DNA of 64,000 nucleotides from Pseudomonas matsuisoli (GCF_014647635.1 NZ_BMPO01000001.1:124001-188000), one strand, 5' to 3'; shown: positions 41,128 to 50,789, numbered from the stretch's first letter. The notes: generated from the sequence alone by a model not told the origin. A program made the numbers and translations.

Positions 41128-43671
41128 ATGCCCTCGTGTACGTTCCGCCCCATCGCCTGGCTAGGCCTTAGCGCCAGCCTTTCTGCGTTCCTACTGCTCA
41201 GTGGCTGTGAAAGCCTGCTGGATAAGCGTTACGGCGAAAGCGTCGCACCTACGGAGGGTACGGCGCGCATCCAGGGTATTGGTGAGCGAGCGGACGTTCG
41301 ACGCAATGCGATGGGGATGCCGCTGATCGAGGCGCCCAACTTTCACGATGCCCTATTTGCATTGGGCTATGTGCATGCGAGTGATCGCTTGAGCCAGATG
41401 ATCGGCATGCGCGCGCTAGCCCAAGGGCGGCTGGCAGAAACTGCCGGGCCGGGCGTGCTCGATATCGATCGGTTCATGCGCACCGTCAATTTACGCAGCA
41501 GCGCCGAGGTGATGTACCGCAATGCCTCGCCGCGCTTGAAGCAGTTCTTCGAGGTGTATGCACGGGGCGTCAACGCCTACATCTTTCAATATCGCAACAA
41601 GCTGCCCATGGACCTCGCGCAATCGGGCCAAAAGATCGAGTACTGGGAGCCAGAAGATTCCGCACTGGTGTTTGCGCTGATCAACTTCGGCCTGGCGACC
41701 AACCTACGTGAAGAGCTCGCGTCGCTGACGCTGGCGCAAAAGGTCGGAGCGGACAAGCTGGCCTGGCTGATGCCGACCTATCCTGACGAGCAGCTGCCTT
41801 TCGACGAAGCCGACAAACTCAAGAATCTGAATCTCACCGGCAACCTGGCAGGGGTGGACGCGCTCACGGAAACGCTCGCGAGCGTTGCGGACCTTCATAT
41901 GTCAGGTGTTGCGGCATCCAACAGCTGGGCTATCAAACCCAGCAACGCCCGTAGCGGAAAGAGCCTCTTTGCCAATGACATGCACCTGCCACTGGCGATG
42001 CCGTCACTGTGGAATTTCGTACAGATTCGCTCGCCCAAATACCAGGCAGCGGGCGTTTCGGTCGCCGGCATCCCCGCGATCGTCGCGGGCTACAACGGCC
42101 ACCTGGCCTGGGGTATGACCATGGTGATGGGCGATAATCAGGATATTTTCCTGGAACAGGTCAAACGCGAGAACGGCCGAACCCTTTATCTCGCCGATGG
42201 CAAATGGATCGCCGCTCGCGAACGTCAGGAGACCTATCTTGTGAAAGGCCAGCGTCCTATTCAAGAGAAGGTTTACGAGACCCGCAACGGCCCGCTACTC
42301 AACGCGGCTCTGGGTGAACGCAAGCAAGGCGTACAGCCGCTACCGGCCAGCTCCGGATATGGCCTCGCGCTGCGCTCGATCCAGAACGAGGCGGACCAGA
42401 CACTCGACGCGCTGTTCGATCTCAGCCGTGCCAAGAGTGTCGATCAGGCGTTCGATTCGGCCCGGGAAGTCCGCTCCATTGCGCTCAACTTGATGTTTGC
42501 GGATGCCGGGCACGTCGGGTGGCAAGTCAGTGGCCGCTATCCAAACCGTCGCGATGGCCGTGGCTTGATCCCCTCCCCTGGCTGGACCGATCGCTACAGC
42601 TGGGACGGCTATGCTGACCCGATGCTGCATCCCTATGACCTCGACCCGCCGCAAGGCTGGCTGGCGACCGCCAATCAGCGCACGGTCAAGGGCGGCTATG
42701 GGGTGCAACTGTCCAACTCCTGGTATTACCCGGAGCGCGCCGAGCGTATTGCTGAGCTCGCGGGTCGCAGCAAGCAGGACACCCGCAGTACCGTCGCCAT
42801 GCAATACGACCAGACGACGCTTTTTGCCAAGAAGCTAAAAGCGATGCTCGAAGATCCCGCCATGGCCAGCTCGCTACGTCGCTCCATCGATGCACTGCCG
42901 GCGCCGCAACGCGTCAAAGCGGACGAGGCGCTGAAACGACTGTTGGCGTTCGATGGACAGATGGCTGCGAGCTCGGCAGATGCGGCTATCTACAGCGCCT
43001 TCTTGCAGGAAAGCGCGAAACAGACCTTCCTCGATGAACTGCGCCCAGAAGACGGGCCGACCTGGAAAGCCTTCGTGGAAATGGCAGATATCTCCTACTC
43101 CGCGCAGGCCGACCACTTGCTGGGACGTGAAGACAGCCCCTTCTGGAACGACACCCGCACTCCGCGGGAGGAAGACAAGCCTACAATTCTGGCTCGAAGC
43201 CTTGCCGCATGCATCGAATACCTTGAAGCGAATCTCGGCGCAGACCGCAAAGCCTGGCAATGGGGGAAGCTGCATCAATACCGATGGACGACTGAAACGA
43301 CACGTCTAGCGCCTTACCTCGACGCCGGACAACGCGCATCGGTCAATGCGATTCAGGGCTATCTGGATAGAGGTCCCTATCAGGCCGGCGGCGATCACAG
43401 CACGCTGAATACATCGGCCTATCACTGGGGCCAGGGTTTCGATACCTGGCTCGTTCCGTCCATGCGCATGATCGTCGACTTCGGCTTAGCCGAACCGATG
43501 ATGGGGCTCAACAGCACTGGGCAGTCGGGAAACCCGGCAAGCCCTCACTATGACGACGGCATTCAAAACTGGATGAAGGGTCAGTACATGAGCTTCCCAT
43601 TCCAGCCGGCAGCGATGGACAAGGTTTACGGCACGCGTCGCCTGACGCTGTTGCCGGGCGCTGGAAAGTAA
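41128..43671 (+). CDS. quiP: Acyl-homoserine-lactone acylase QuiP (penicillin amidase family)
   Basis: 847 residues, the same length as P. aeruginosa QuiP (PA1032) and similar throughout. An export signal with lipoprotein-like LLLSGC is followed by the alpha chain, a spacer, and Ser264 in VAASNSWAI, the expected N-terminal nucleophile of the beta chain after autocleavage. The pocket regions [29 protein letters not shown] and the C-terminal [13 protein letters not shown] are present. QuiP degrades long-chain N-acyl-homoserine lactones in the periplasm. No luxI/luxR homologue lies in this window, so quenching of foreign signals or nutrient use is possible. Confidence 0.92.
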   Translation: MPSCTFRPIAWLGLSASLSAFLLLSGCESLLDKRYGESVAPTEGTARIQGIGERADVRRNAMGMPLIEAPNFHDALFALGYVHASDRLSQMIGMRALAQGRLAETAGPGVLDIDRFMRTVNLRSSAEVMYRNASPRLKQFFEVYARGVNAYIFQYRNKLPMDLAQSGQKIEYWEPEDSALVFALINFGLATNLREELASLTLAQKVGADKLAWLMPTYPDEQLPFDEADKLKNLNLTGNLAGVDALTETLASVADLHMSGVAASNSWAIKPSNARSGKSLFANDMHLPLAMPSLWNFVQIRSPKYQAAGVSVAGIPAIVAGYNGHLAWGMTMVMGDNQDIFLEQVKRENGRTLYLADGKWIAARERQETYLVKGQRPIQEKVYETRNGPLLNAALGERKQGVQPLPASSGYGLALRSIQNEADQTLDALFDLSRAKSVDQAFDSAREVRSIALNLMFADAGHVGWQVSGRYPNRRDGRGLIPSPGWTDRYSWDGYADPMLHPYDLDPPQGWLATANQRTVKGGYGVQLSNSWYYPERAERIAELAGRSKQDTRSTVAMQYDQTTLFAKKLKAMLEDPAMASSLRRSIDALPAPQRVKADEALKRLLAFDGQMAASSADAAIYSAFLQESAKQTFLDELRPEDGPTWKAFVEMADISYSAQADHLLGREDSPFWNDTRTPREEDKPTILARSLAACIEYLEANLGADRKAWQWGKLHQYRWTTETTRLAPYLDAGQRASVNAIQGYLDRGPYQAGGDHSTLNTSAYHWGQGFDTWLVPSMRMIVDFGLAEPMMGLNSTGQSGNPASPHYDDGIQNWMKGQYMSFPFQPAAMDKVYGTRRLTLLPGAGK

Positions 43672-43709
43672 CTATTTGCGGATGACGGGCGATAGAACGC
43701 CGCGCCGTT

Positions 43710-43798
43710 GTAGGAGCTAGCTTGCTGGCGATCAGCGTCCAACAGGGCGCTGACGTGGCGTCTATATAAAAGCGATCGCCAGCAAGCCCGCTCCTACA
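43710..43798. repeat. REP inverted pair (REPIN-like)
   Basis: GTAGGAGCTAGCTTGCTGGCGATC at one end and its near-inverse, ending AGCCCGCTCCTACA, at the other, spaced about 40 bases apart. Typical of Pseudomonas REP doublets, in the gap after quiP. Confidence 0.8.
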
Positions 43799-43947
43799 GC
43801 CGCTTGTGCCCCATGCGAAAGGGTGGCCCGACCCCGTAAACGCTCTAAACCGGCGGTAATCTGACGAAAAGAACGCGACTTATACGCTCCGCTTGCTACT
43901 CTCTCGTCAAGCGTCAAATAAAAGACTCGGCAATAGGAGTACAGAAC

Positions 43948-44442
43948 GTGGCCCGCATCTCGCTGGACATTCCGTCCGACCAACTTTTCTACAAGACCCA
44001 TCAAACGGTACGTAGCACCGACATCAACAGCAGCGGCCACCTCGGCAATCAGGCGATGATCGCAATGATTTCCGAAGCACGGACGCGCTTCATGTTCTAT
44101 TACGGAATTCGCGAAGGCGCCGATAACGAGAAAGGCGTGGGCACCATGGTCACGGACCTGGCGACCGTTTACAAAGCCGAAGCCTTCGTTCGCGACCGGC
44201 TGCTGTTCGAAATTGGCCTGATGGACCTGAACAAATATGGCGGGGACATCGTTTTTCGCATCACCCGGCCCGAGACGGAAACGCTCATCGCGTTCGCTAA
44301 ATGCGGGTTCGTGTTCTACAACTATCGCGACCGTCATATCGAGCCGATGCCAGCTGGGTTTCACCGCAATTTTCCCAAAGTGAATTGGGTCTCCGACATG
44401 GAAACCGCGCGCGATCAATCGGCGTCGGTGCACAGTTCCTGA
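43948..44442 (+). CDS. Hotdog-fold thioesterase
   Basis: 164 residues, GTG start with AGGAG upstream. Hotdog 4HBT features: TVRSTDINSSGHLGNQAM, where the Asp/His pair and following Gly match the thioesterase active-site helix, then ISEARTRFMFYYG. Acyl-CoA or acyl-ACP hydrolysis is probable; substrate unknown. Convergent with the kinase gene. Confidence 0.82.
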   Translation: MARISLDIPSDQLFYKTHQTVRSTDINSSGHLGNQAMIAMISEARTRFMFYYGIREGADNEKGVGTMVTDLATVYKAEAFVRDRLLFEIGLMDLNKYGGDIVFRITRPETETLIAFAKCGFVFYNYRDRHIEPMPAGFHRNFPKVNWVSDMETARDQSASVHSS

Positions 44443-44490
44443 TCCAGTCGTTGCAGTCGCGAAGGTCTGAAAACAAGGGATCGCGCGGGA

Positions 44491-46206
44491 TCACCTCAAC
44501 AATAACGATGCGAGTAGCGCGACGGTTAGCAATAGTGAGACGCCCTGCCAAAAGCGCACGGGATCGCGTTCGATAAGGGGCCGACTGACGCGCTGCAGTC
44601 CCGCCGGTCGCGGGTTGCGCAACTCGAACGTGAATTCGGAAAGCGCTTCGAAGCGTTGAGACGCAAGCGGATGCAGCGCTTTCCTCAGTACATCGTCGAT
44701 CCATTCCGGGATGTCACCGTTACCGGCCCCCAAAGGTAGATATCGCAGTCGCCGTCGTGCAGCCGCGGTTCGACATTGTGTGACTTGCACGCCGTAAGGC
44801 AGCCGCCCAGTCAGCATCTGATACGTGATGACCGCAAGCGAGAACTGATCCGAGCGTTCGGACGCGGGTTCTCCTAGGAAGTACTCCGGCGCAGCGTATT
44901 GCGCCGCACCAGGCGGCAATGCGCTGACCGCGGAATTTTGCGTGACGCCAGGAACGTGCGCAGTTCCGAAGTCGATGAGCTTCACCGTGCCGGAGGCGTC
45001 GATCAGAATGTTGGCGGGTCTCAAGTCCTGGTGAAGCATTTCCAATCGATGAAAAGCTCTCAACCCGCGGACGATCTGCTCGATGATGTCGCGCACCTTT
45101 TCCATCGGCGGCTTGGGATGATCGATCATCCACTGTGCCAGCGTTTGCCCTTCGACGTATTCGAAAACGCCGTATAAATAGCGCCTCGTTCGGCCCTGCT
45201 CCGCCGCTTTCAAGACGTAGGGGCTGTCGATGCGCCGTGCGATCCATTCTTCTAAACCGAAACGCTCCAGGTGCTCGCCACTGTGCGCAAGGTCGATAGA
45301 CGGCACCTTGAGTACTACCAGTTCTGTCGATTCGCTATCGCTGGCGAGGTAGACATGGCTCCGTGCACTGGCGTGCAGCGTGCGGATGATGCGGTAACCA
45401 TCCAGCTCGGCCCGCGCCTCCAGCACTGGTGGAATCGGCAACCCGACCGTTTGCTGACGGGCTTCGTGAGCCTGCCGGTTCGGAAGCGAATCGATACGCA
45501 CGATCATGGCAGTCAGGTTATCGTCGCTGCCGGCTGCGTAGGCCAGTGACGTGAGGCTCCGCGCCAGTGCGTCCAGATCTTCATCAACCGCAAGCAGTTC
45601 TCGCAGCCGCTTCGCTGCTACGTACTCGTGAATGCCATCAGTGGTGATGAGATAGAGATCGCCAGCCTGCGCCGGGAACGCGTGGTAATCGATCTCCAGC
45701 GTGGCGGTGATCCCCATGGCACGACTGAGATAACTCTTGTCCTGTGAGACCCACAAACGATGGTCGTTGGTGAGCTGCTCTAGATCGCCATCGCGCATAC
45801 GGTAAATCCGTGCATCTCCGGCATGGAACAGATGCACGGTGGTGGAGCGCACAACCAACGCGCTGAAGGTACACACGTACCCACGGTCCGCATCGTAGCG
45901 ATACTGACTCTGTCGGGTTTGTGCATGCAGCCATGAGTTGGTGGCGGCAAGCACGCGTTGGCCGGATTTCTTCACCGACCAGGTTTCCGGCGTCGCGAAA
46001 TAGTCGTCCAGAAACGCGCCGACCGCCGCCTGGCTCGCGATCTGGCTCACGTCGCTGCTACTGATCCCGTCGGCCAAGGCCGCGGCGATCCCCTTCGTCG
46101 TGAGCTGCGGCTCAGGCGGAATCAGCACCCCATGAAAGTCCTGATTCGTCGCCTTGCGGCCCCGGTCAGAATGCTGGCCGACCGAGACCGTGAGCTGCCC
46201 TGTCAT
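44491..46206 (-). CDS. Bifunctional PP2C phosphatase / serine-threonine protein kinase
   Basis: 571 residues. N-terminal PP2C-type phosphatase (about 1-240) with metal-binding ADGISSSD, TTDGIHEY and SDDNLTAM; C-terminal Hanks kinase (about 265-530) with Lys in VLKVPSID, HQDLRPAN, DFG in LIDFGTAHV, and APE; a final transmembrane segment (about 550-568). The opposing activities are in one chain. Last gene of the nirB-nirD-nirC unit (24-base gap), the same place the kinase PA1782 holds in P. aeruginosa. A role in controlling nitrate assimilation is inferred from context only. Confidence 0.92.
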   Translation of the reverse strand: MTGQLTVSVGQHSDRGRKATNQDFHGVLIPPEPQLTTKGIAAALADGISSSDVSQIASQAAVGAFLDDYFATPETWSVKKSGQRVLAATNSWLHAQTRQSQYRYDADRGYVCTFSALVVRSTTVHLFHAGDARIYRMRDGDLEQLTNDHRLWVSQDKSYLSRAMGITATLEIDYHAFPAQAGDLYLITTDGIHEYVAAKRLRELLAVDEDLDALARSLTSLAYAAGSDDNLTAMIVRIDSLPNRQAHEARQQTVGLPIPPVLEARAELDGYRIIRTLHASARSHVYLASDSESTELVVLKVPSIDLAHSGEHLERFGLEEWIARRIDSPYVLKAAEQGRTRRYLYGVFEYVEGQTLAQWMIDHPKPPMEKVRDIIEQIVRGLRAFHRLEMLHQDLRPANILIDASGTVKLIDFGTAHVPGVTQNSAVSALPPGAAQYAAPEYFLGEPASERSDQFSLAVITYQMLTGRLPYGVQVTQCRTAAARRRLRYLPLGAGNGDIPEWIDDVLRKALHPLASQRFEALSEFTFELRNPRPAGLQRVSRPLIERDPVRFWQGVSLLLTVALLASLLLR

Positions 46207-46230
46207 CCCCTACTGCGCCTCGCGTCGGAC

Positions 46231-47043
46231 TTAGATCAGCTCGCGCTTGGGGGCCGTACGGACGTGCGTGGCGTACAGCGTCAGCCCGGTGAACGCTAGC
46301 CCGCCGACCAGATTGCCGAGCGCGGTCGGAATCTCGTTCCAGATCATGTAGTCGGATACGGAGAAATCGCCGCCTAGAATCATGGCGGACGGGAACAAGA
46401 ACATATTCACCACCGAATGCTCGAAGCCCATGAAGAAGAACAGCATGATGGGCATCCACATCGCGATGACCTTGCCGCTGACGGACGTCGAAATCATCGC
46501 GCCCACGACGCCCATGGACACCATCCAATTACAGAGCATGCCGCGGATGAAAATGGTGATCCAACCGGCAACGCCATACTCCGCATAACCAAGCGTTCGC
46601 GCCTCGCCGATCCCCGCGATCTTTTCGCCGATCGCGCCAGGGCTGGTGGAAAAGCCAAAGGTGAAGACGTACGCCATCATGAACGCAACGGTCAGCGCAC
46701 CGGCGAAGTTACCGACGAACACCAGGCCCCAATTTCTCAGTACGCGCGCCGGTGTCACCCCCGGTCGCTTGTCCAACAACGCCAGCGGCGTCAACACGAA
46801 CACGCCGGTCAGCAGATCGAACCCCATCAGGTAAAGCATCACGAACCCCACCGGGAACAGCATCGCGCCCACGAGTGGGCTGCCGGTTTGCACCGTGATG
46901 CTGACAGCGAACACCGCGGCCAGCGCGAGAATCGCCCCAGCCATGTACGCGCGAATCAGCGTATCGCGGGTGGACATGAAAATTTTCGACTCGCCGGCAT
47001 CCACCATTTTGTTGGCAAACTCGGCTGGCACTAGATACGACAT
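46231..47043 (-). CDS. nirC: Formate/nitrite transporter family protein (NirC-like)
   Basis: 270 residues with six predicted transmembrane helices, FNT family. Motifs LVGAMLFPVGFVMLYLMG, GFSTSPGAIGEKIAG, RGMLCNWMVSMGV and MGFEHSVVNMF (the loop with the central His) are typical. Lying directly after nirBD, it probably moves nitrite across the inner membrane. P. aeruginosa has an MFS-type nitrate transporter near here instead. Confidence 0.93.
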   Translation of the reverse strand: MSYLVPAEFANKMVDAGESKIFMSTRDTLIRAYMAGAILALAAVFAVSITVQTGSPLVGAMLFPVGFVMLYLMGFDLLTGVFVLTPLALLDKRPGVTPARVLRNWGLVFVGNFAGALTVAFMMAYVFTFGFSTSPGAIGEKIAGIGEARTLGYAEYGVAGWITIFIRGMLCNWMVSMGVVGAMISTSVSGKVIAMWMPIMLFFFMGFEHSVVNMFLFPSAMILGGDFSVSDYMIWNEIPTALGNLVGGLAFTGLTLYATHVRTAPKRELI

Positions 47044-47134
47044 GGGTTAATCCTCTGGACAACATTCACGGATGGGCGAACCTGGGCCGATGCTCATGGG
47101 AGCTCGTCGGCTTCACTAAAAAACACGCAAGGGG

Positions 47135-47503
47135 CTAGACCGGGCTGTCCGCGATCTCGACGTGATCACCGTTCAAACGTACCGGCCATACACGCAGGCG
47201 CTGCTCTGGAAACTCCATGCAGGAGCCGTCCTTCAATCGGAAGTGCTGCTTGTACAGCGGGGCCGCAATGACGAGATCGCCACAGATTTGGCCGACGATC
47301 CCGCGACCGATGATGTTGGCGGCTGACTTGGGGTCGCGGTTATCCAACGCGTACACCGGCTGCTCGGCCTGATCGGGGAGGTAGAACAGCGCGATTTGCG
47401 CATCCCCCACTCGCGCGACAACGCCGGAATGAGCAACCAGGTCGTCGCGTCGGCATACGGGCTGCCAGGCCATAGGTTCGGTTTTCTGAGCGAGCATGTT
47501 CAT
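47135..47503 (-). CDS. nirD: Nitrite reductase [NAD(P)H] small subunit
   Basis: 122 residues, Rieske-like fold of the NirD family without the Cys/His cluster ligands, as expected for NirD. Start overlaps the nirB stop (TGATG), so it is translationally coupled. Partner of NirB in the cytoplasmic reduction of nitrite to ammonium. Confidence 0.95.
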   Translation of the reverse strand: MNMLAQKTEPMAWQPVCRRDDLVAHSGVVARVGDAQIALFYLPDQAEQPVYALDNRDPKSAANIIGRGIVGQICGDLVIAAPLYKQHFRLKDGSCMEFPEQRLRVWPVRLNGDHVEIADSPV

Positions 47504-50064
47504 CAGGCGGTTTCCTCGGTCACGGGTACGAGCTTAAGTTCATGGAGCGTGGCTGGACGGCGCTGGCCGCGCTCGCTGACAAAATGAATATCCGGATCGC
47601 TGCCCTTGTCATTGACGAAGGTGCGGAAGCGCTTGAGCTTTTCGGGGTCCTTCAAGGCGTTGGCCCATTCGCATTCGTAGCGATCGACAACCATCTGCAT
47701 CTGCTCTTCCAGCTCATCGCCGATGCTCAGGCTGTCCTCGATGACAACGGCTTTGAGGTACTCGAGCCCACCTTCCAACGACTCGCGCCAGACGGAAGTA
47801 CGCTGCAACTTGTCTGCAGTACGGATGTAAAACATCAGGAAGCGGTCGATGTAGCGGATCAGGGTTTCGTCATCGAGGTCGGTGGCGAACAGCTCGGCAT
47901 GACGCGGACGCATGCCACCGTTGCCGCAAAGGTAGAGGTTCCAGCCGTTCTCGGTAGCGATGACGCCGACGTCCTTGCTCTGCGCTTCAGCGCATTCGCG
48001 GGTGCAACCGCTGACCGCGAACTTGATCTTGTGCGGTGAACGCAGGCCCTTGTAGCGATCTTCCAGGCGTAGGGCCATGCCGACGCTGTCCTGCACGCCA
48101 TAACGGCACCAGGTGCTACCGACACAAGACTTCACCGTGCGCAGCGACTTGCCATAGGCATGGCCCGTCTCGAAACCGGCTTCGATCAGTTCACCCCAGA
48201 TATCCGGCAACTCGTGCAGCTGTGCGCCAAACAGGTCGATACGCTGGCCGCCGGTAATCTTGGTGTAGAGGTCGTATTTCTTCGCGACCGCGCCAATGGC
48301 GATCAATTTGTCCGGGGTGATCTCACCGCCCGGAATACGCGGCACCACCGAGTAGGTCCCGTTCTTCTGCATGTTCGCCATGAAGGTGTCGTTGGTGTCC
48401 TGCAGCGGCACCAGCGACGGGTTCATAATCGGGCGGTTCCAGCAGGATGCGAGGATCGAACCCACGGCAGGTTTGCAGATGTCGCAGCCGACATGGCCCT
48501 TGCCGTGCTTGGCCAGCAGCTCTTCGAAAGTCTCGACACCTTCGACGCGGACAAGGTGATACAGCTCCTGCCGGGTATGGGCGAAATGCTCGCAAAGGCT
48601 CTTGTCGACCTCAACGCCGCGCGCCGTCAGCTCGTGCTCGAACACCTGCTTGAGCAAGGCCGAACAACCGCCGCAGCCGGTACCGGCCTTGGTGCAGGAC
48701 TTGATTCCGGCAAGGTCGCTGCAACCCTCGTCGATGGCCGAGCAAATGGCCGCTTTGCTCACGTTGTGGCAAGAGCAGATGGTCGCCGTCGCCGGCAACG
48801 CATCGACACCCAGTGCCGGCGCCGCTTCGCCCCGAGGCAGAATCAACCCCGCAGGATCGGCCGGCAGCGCGATACCGTTCTGCACGTATTGCAGCAAGGT
48901 GTCGTAATAACTGTTGTCGCCAACCAACACGGCGCCCAATGCGGTCTTGCCATCCGCCGAAACCACCAAGCGGCGATAACTCGATTTCGCCTCGTCGATA
49001 AAACGGTAGCTGCGTGAACCGGGCGTTGCGCCGTGGGCGTCACCGATGGAGCCGACGTCCACGCCAAGCAACTTCAACTTGGTGGACATATCCGCGCCGG
49101 TGAACGCTTCGGCATCCTCACTGCAAAGGCTGGCTGCGACGGCACGCGCCATCTGATACCCCGGCGCCACTAGACCGAAGATACCGCCGTTCCATGCCGC
49201 GCATTCGCCAATGGCATGGATGCTTGGATCGCTGGTGAGGCAGGCATTGTCGATGGCGATGCCGCCACGCGGCCCAAGGCCCAGACCGGACTGACGCGCC
49301 AGTGCATCCTGCGGGCGAATGCCGGCTGAAAACACGATGAGGTCCGTTTCCAGGAAATCCTCGCCTGCGAAATTCATGCGGTAGCGATAGATCTCGCCTG
49401 CCGTGATGGAACCTGTCGCTTTCGACAGATGCACCTGCACACCCATGCTCTCGATTTGCGCTTTCAGTGCGGCACCGCCTTGATCGTCCAACTGCACCGG
49501 CATCAGTCGCGGCGCGAACTCGACGACATGCGCCTCGAGCCCCAGTGACTTCAGCGCGTTCGCTGCCTCCAGGCCAAGCAGGCCGCCACCAACTACAACA
49601 CCGCGCACGGCCCCCTTGGCTGCCGCACGGATAAGGTCCAGGTCTTCCAGCGTCCGATAGACGAGCCGCGAATTGCCCTCCGCGCCTTCGATGGGCGGCA
49701 CGAAGGGATAGGAGCCGGTCGCCAATACCAGATGGTCATAAGTCATGCGCCCGTTTCGGGTGATGACCGCCTTGTGCTCGCGGTCGATCTCCACCACCGG
49801 CGTGCCCAGATGCAGATGCACGTTCTGTGTGTGATAGAGCGCCAGTTCCCCCAGCGCGAGCGATTCGGCATCGCGTCCACCGAAGTACTCGGACAGATGC
49901 ACGCGGTCGTAGGCACGCAATGGCTCCTCGCCGAATACATGGATCTGGTAACGCTCACCGGCACCGCGTGCGACCAGTTGTTCGACGCAGTGGTGCCCGA
50001 CCATGCCATTGCCTACCACGATCAGGGTGGGCAAGTCGTTCGAAGTGGCGAGGTAATTGTTCAT
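47503..50064 (-). CDS. nirB: Nitrite reductase [NAD(P)H] large subunit
   Basis: 853 residues. N-terminal FAD/NAD(P)H oxidoreductase (VVGNGMVGHHC, VVGGGLLGLEAA), a BFD-type [2Fe-2S] region (about 425-480; CSCHNVSK, CGGC), and a C-terminal sulfite/nitrite reductase domain with four cysteines for siroheme/[4Fe-4S] in CVGSTWCRYG and SGCTRECAEAQ. Converts nitrite to ammonium. First gene of nirB-nirD-nirC-kinase. Expression is predicted to need sigma54 and antitermination in its 138-base leader. Confidence 0.97.
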   Translation of the reverse strand: MNNYLATSNDLPTLIVVGNGMVGHHCVEQLVARGAGERYQIHVFGEEPLRAYDRVHLSEYFGGRDAESLALGELALYHTQNVHLHLGTPVVEIDREHKAVITRNGRMTYDHLVLATGSYPFVPPIEGAEGNSRLVYRTLEDLDLIRAAAKGAVRGVVVGGGLLGLEAANALKSLGLEAHVVEFAPRLMPVQLDDQGGAALKAQIESMGVQVHLSKATGSITAGEIYRYRMNFAGEDFLETDLIVFSAGIRPQDALARQSGLGLGPRGGIAIDNACLTSDPSIHAIGECAAWNGGIFGLVAPGYQMARAVAASLCSEDAEAFTGADMSTKLKLLGVDVGSIGDAHGATPGSRSYRFIDEAKSSYRRLVVSADGKTALGAVLVGDNSYYDTLLQYVQNGIALPADPAGLILPRGEAAPALGVDALPATATICSCHNVSKAAICSAIDEGCSDLAGIKSCTKAGTGCGGCSALLKQVFEHELTARGVEVDKSLCEHFAHTRQELYHLVRVEGVETFEELLAKHGKGHVGCDICKPAVGSILASCWNRPIMNPSLVPLQDTNDTFMANMQKNGTYSVVPRIPGGEITPDKLIAIGAVAKKYDLYTKITGGQRIDLFGAQLHELPDIWGELIEAGFETGHAYGKSLRTVKSCVGSTWCRYGVQDSVGMALRLEDRYKGLRSPHKIKFAVSGCTRECAEAQSKDVGVIATENGWNLYLCGNGGMRPRHAELFATDLDDETLIRYIDRFLMFYIRTADKLQRTSVWRESLEGGLEYLKAVVIEDSLSIGDELEEQMQMVVDRYECEWANALKDPEKLKRFRTFVNDKGSDPDIHFVSERGQRRPATLHELKLVPVTEETA

Positions 50065-50104
50065 GGGGGACCTCGGCTAAGCCATTCACGGTTTTCTTCG
50101 GTGC

Positions 50105-50139
50105 AAAAAAAACGCCCGGACCGAGTGACGGTCCAGGCG
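50105..50139 (-). terminator. Leader terminator upstream of nirB
   Basis: Stem of ten positions with one C/A mismatch (50113-50122 with 50130-50139, 7-base loop) followed on the minus strand by eight T. It lies between the predicted promoter and the nirB ATG, so it is an attenuator. Its 5' arm overlaps the 3' arm of the hexaloop hairpin at 50134-50149, making the two structures mutually exclusive. Confidence 0.88.
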
Positions 50140-50149
50140 CCTTTGCCTG
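50134..50149 (-). promoter_or_regulatory. ANTAR-type hexaloop hairpin (antiterminator) of nirB
   Basis: CAGGC-AAAGGC-GCCTG: perfect 5-base stem with a six-base loop having A at position 1 and G at position 4, the known ANTAR recognition pattern. It shares bases with the terminator. An upstream long hairpin (50169-50201) is the likely first stem of the dual-hairpin motif. Confidence 0.75.
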
Positions 50150-50168
50150 TTCTTTATCTGCAATGTGG

Positions 50169-50201
50169 GCAGCGGGATTCGTTCGTGGAATCAACCGCTG
50201 C
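50169..50201 (-). promoter_or_regulatory. First leader hairpin of nirB
   Basis: GCAGCGG, TT bulge, GATTC, 7-base loop CACGAAC, GAATC, CCGCTGC: twelve pairs starting at about +2 of the predicted transcript. The loop is seven bases rather than the canonical six, so its role as the first ANTAR stem is less certain. Confidence 0.55.
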
Positions 50202-50212
50202 ACCATAGCTTT

Positions 50213-50228
50213 TGCACCGGGCATGCCA
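50213..50228 (-). promoter_or_regulatory. Sigma54 promoter of nirBD-nirC-kinase
   Basis: Minus strand TGGCATGCCCGGTGCA: GG and GC exactly 10 bases apart. Predicted start near 50202, one base before the first leader hairpin. Confidence 0.78.
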
Positions 50229-50671
50229 ACGACCGAGTGCCCCTGCTAGAAACAGGCCACAAGGCCCGGAACGCGAGCGTTCAAACGCTTTCAAGCTCTT
50301 CTCGCACCGTTGATTGGCAGTGAAACAGACACCTTCGCGACAAACCAAAACCGTGCAGATGATCCGGCCCTTGCACCAAAGGTGAACAAAAAACGGGGCG
50401 GCTCGACCCAAAAAACTGGCCACCAAGACCTCCTGAAGCTCCTTACCTATCTTTCCCCAGACATGCGCATCATCCGGTGCATATACCCACCGTGGGAGCG
50501 GGCCATGCCCGCGAAAGGAACTGATCAGGCCAGGCATCAATGGGCTTGAGACCGCATCGCGGGCATGACGGATCGCCGCCCGACCCGCTCCCACATACAC
50601 ATATGCCTAGCTATCCAAGACTTCAGTCCACGCGATCATGAACAGGTTCTCGCAGTCTGCCTTCCGCCCTC
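50229..50671. other. Divergent nirB-nasA control region
   Basis: About 440 bases between two divergent sigma54 promoters, where enhancer (NtrC) sites would be expected. It holds a REP pair (50492-50594) and an imperfect inverted repeat TTGCACC-AAA-GGTGAAC at 50371-50387. The latter resembles an NtrC site but its spacer is shorter than the usual one. No gene is supported here. Confidence 0.5.
50492..50594. repeat. REP inverted pair in the nirB-nasA intergenic region
   Basis: GTGGGAGCGGGCCATGCCC at the left and the near-inverse ending GACCCGCTCCCACA at the right, about 40 bases apart. Confidence 0.78.
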
Positions 50672-50687
50672 TGGCTCGCCACTTGCA
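50672..50687 (+). promoter_or_regulatory. Sigma54 promoter of nasA
   Basis: TGGCTCGCCACTTGCA matches TGGCACG-N4-TTGCA at all but one position; GG and GC are 10 bases apart. Predicted start near 50698, leaving a 120-base leader before the ATG at 50818. Confidence 0.85.
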
Positions 50688-50701
50688 AAACAGCCGTTGC
50701 A

Positions 50702-50743
50702 GCGATTCCCAATGGATCGCCCTCTTCACGACAAAGGCGCCGT
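50702..50743 (+). promoter_or_regulatory. Dual-hairpin leader (ANTAR target) of nasA
   Basis: First hairpin GCGATT/GATCGC (50702-50720, 7-base loop). Second hairpin ACGAC-AAAGGC-GCCGT (50728-50743, one A/C mismatch) has the same six-base loop as the nirB leader, with A1 and G4. Its loop and 3' arm form part of the following terminator. Confidence 0.65.
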
Positions 50744-50789
50744 ACCACTTCTGTTTTTTCGAACGGAACGTGGACGGCGCCTTTTGCGT
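50733..50789 (+). terminator. Leader terminator upstream of nasA
   Basis: Eleven-base perfect outer stem (50733-50743 with 50774-50784), then CCAC/GTGG inside, followed by TTTTGCGTTT. It ends 28 bases before the nasA ATG and would stop transcription unless the hexaloop hairpin forms. Confidence 0.82.

Noticed and set aside
50371-50387. NtrC-like enhancer site TTGCACC-AAA-GGTGAAC
   Set aside because: The inverted repeat is imperfect and its spacer is shorter than in known NtrC sites, so it is mentioned only within the control region and not called.
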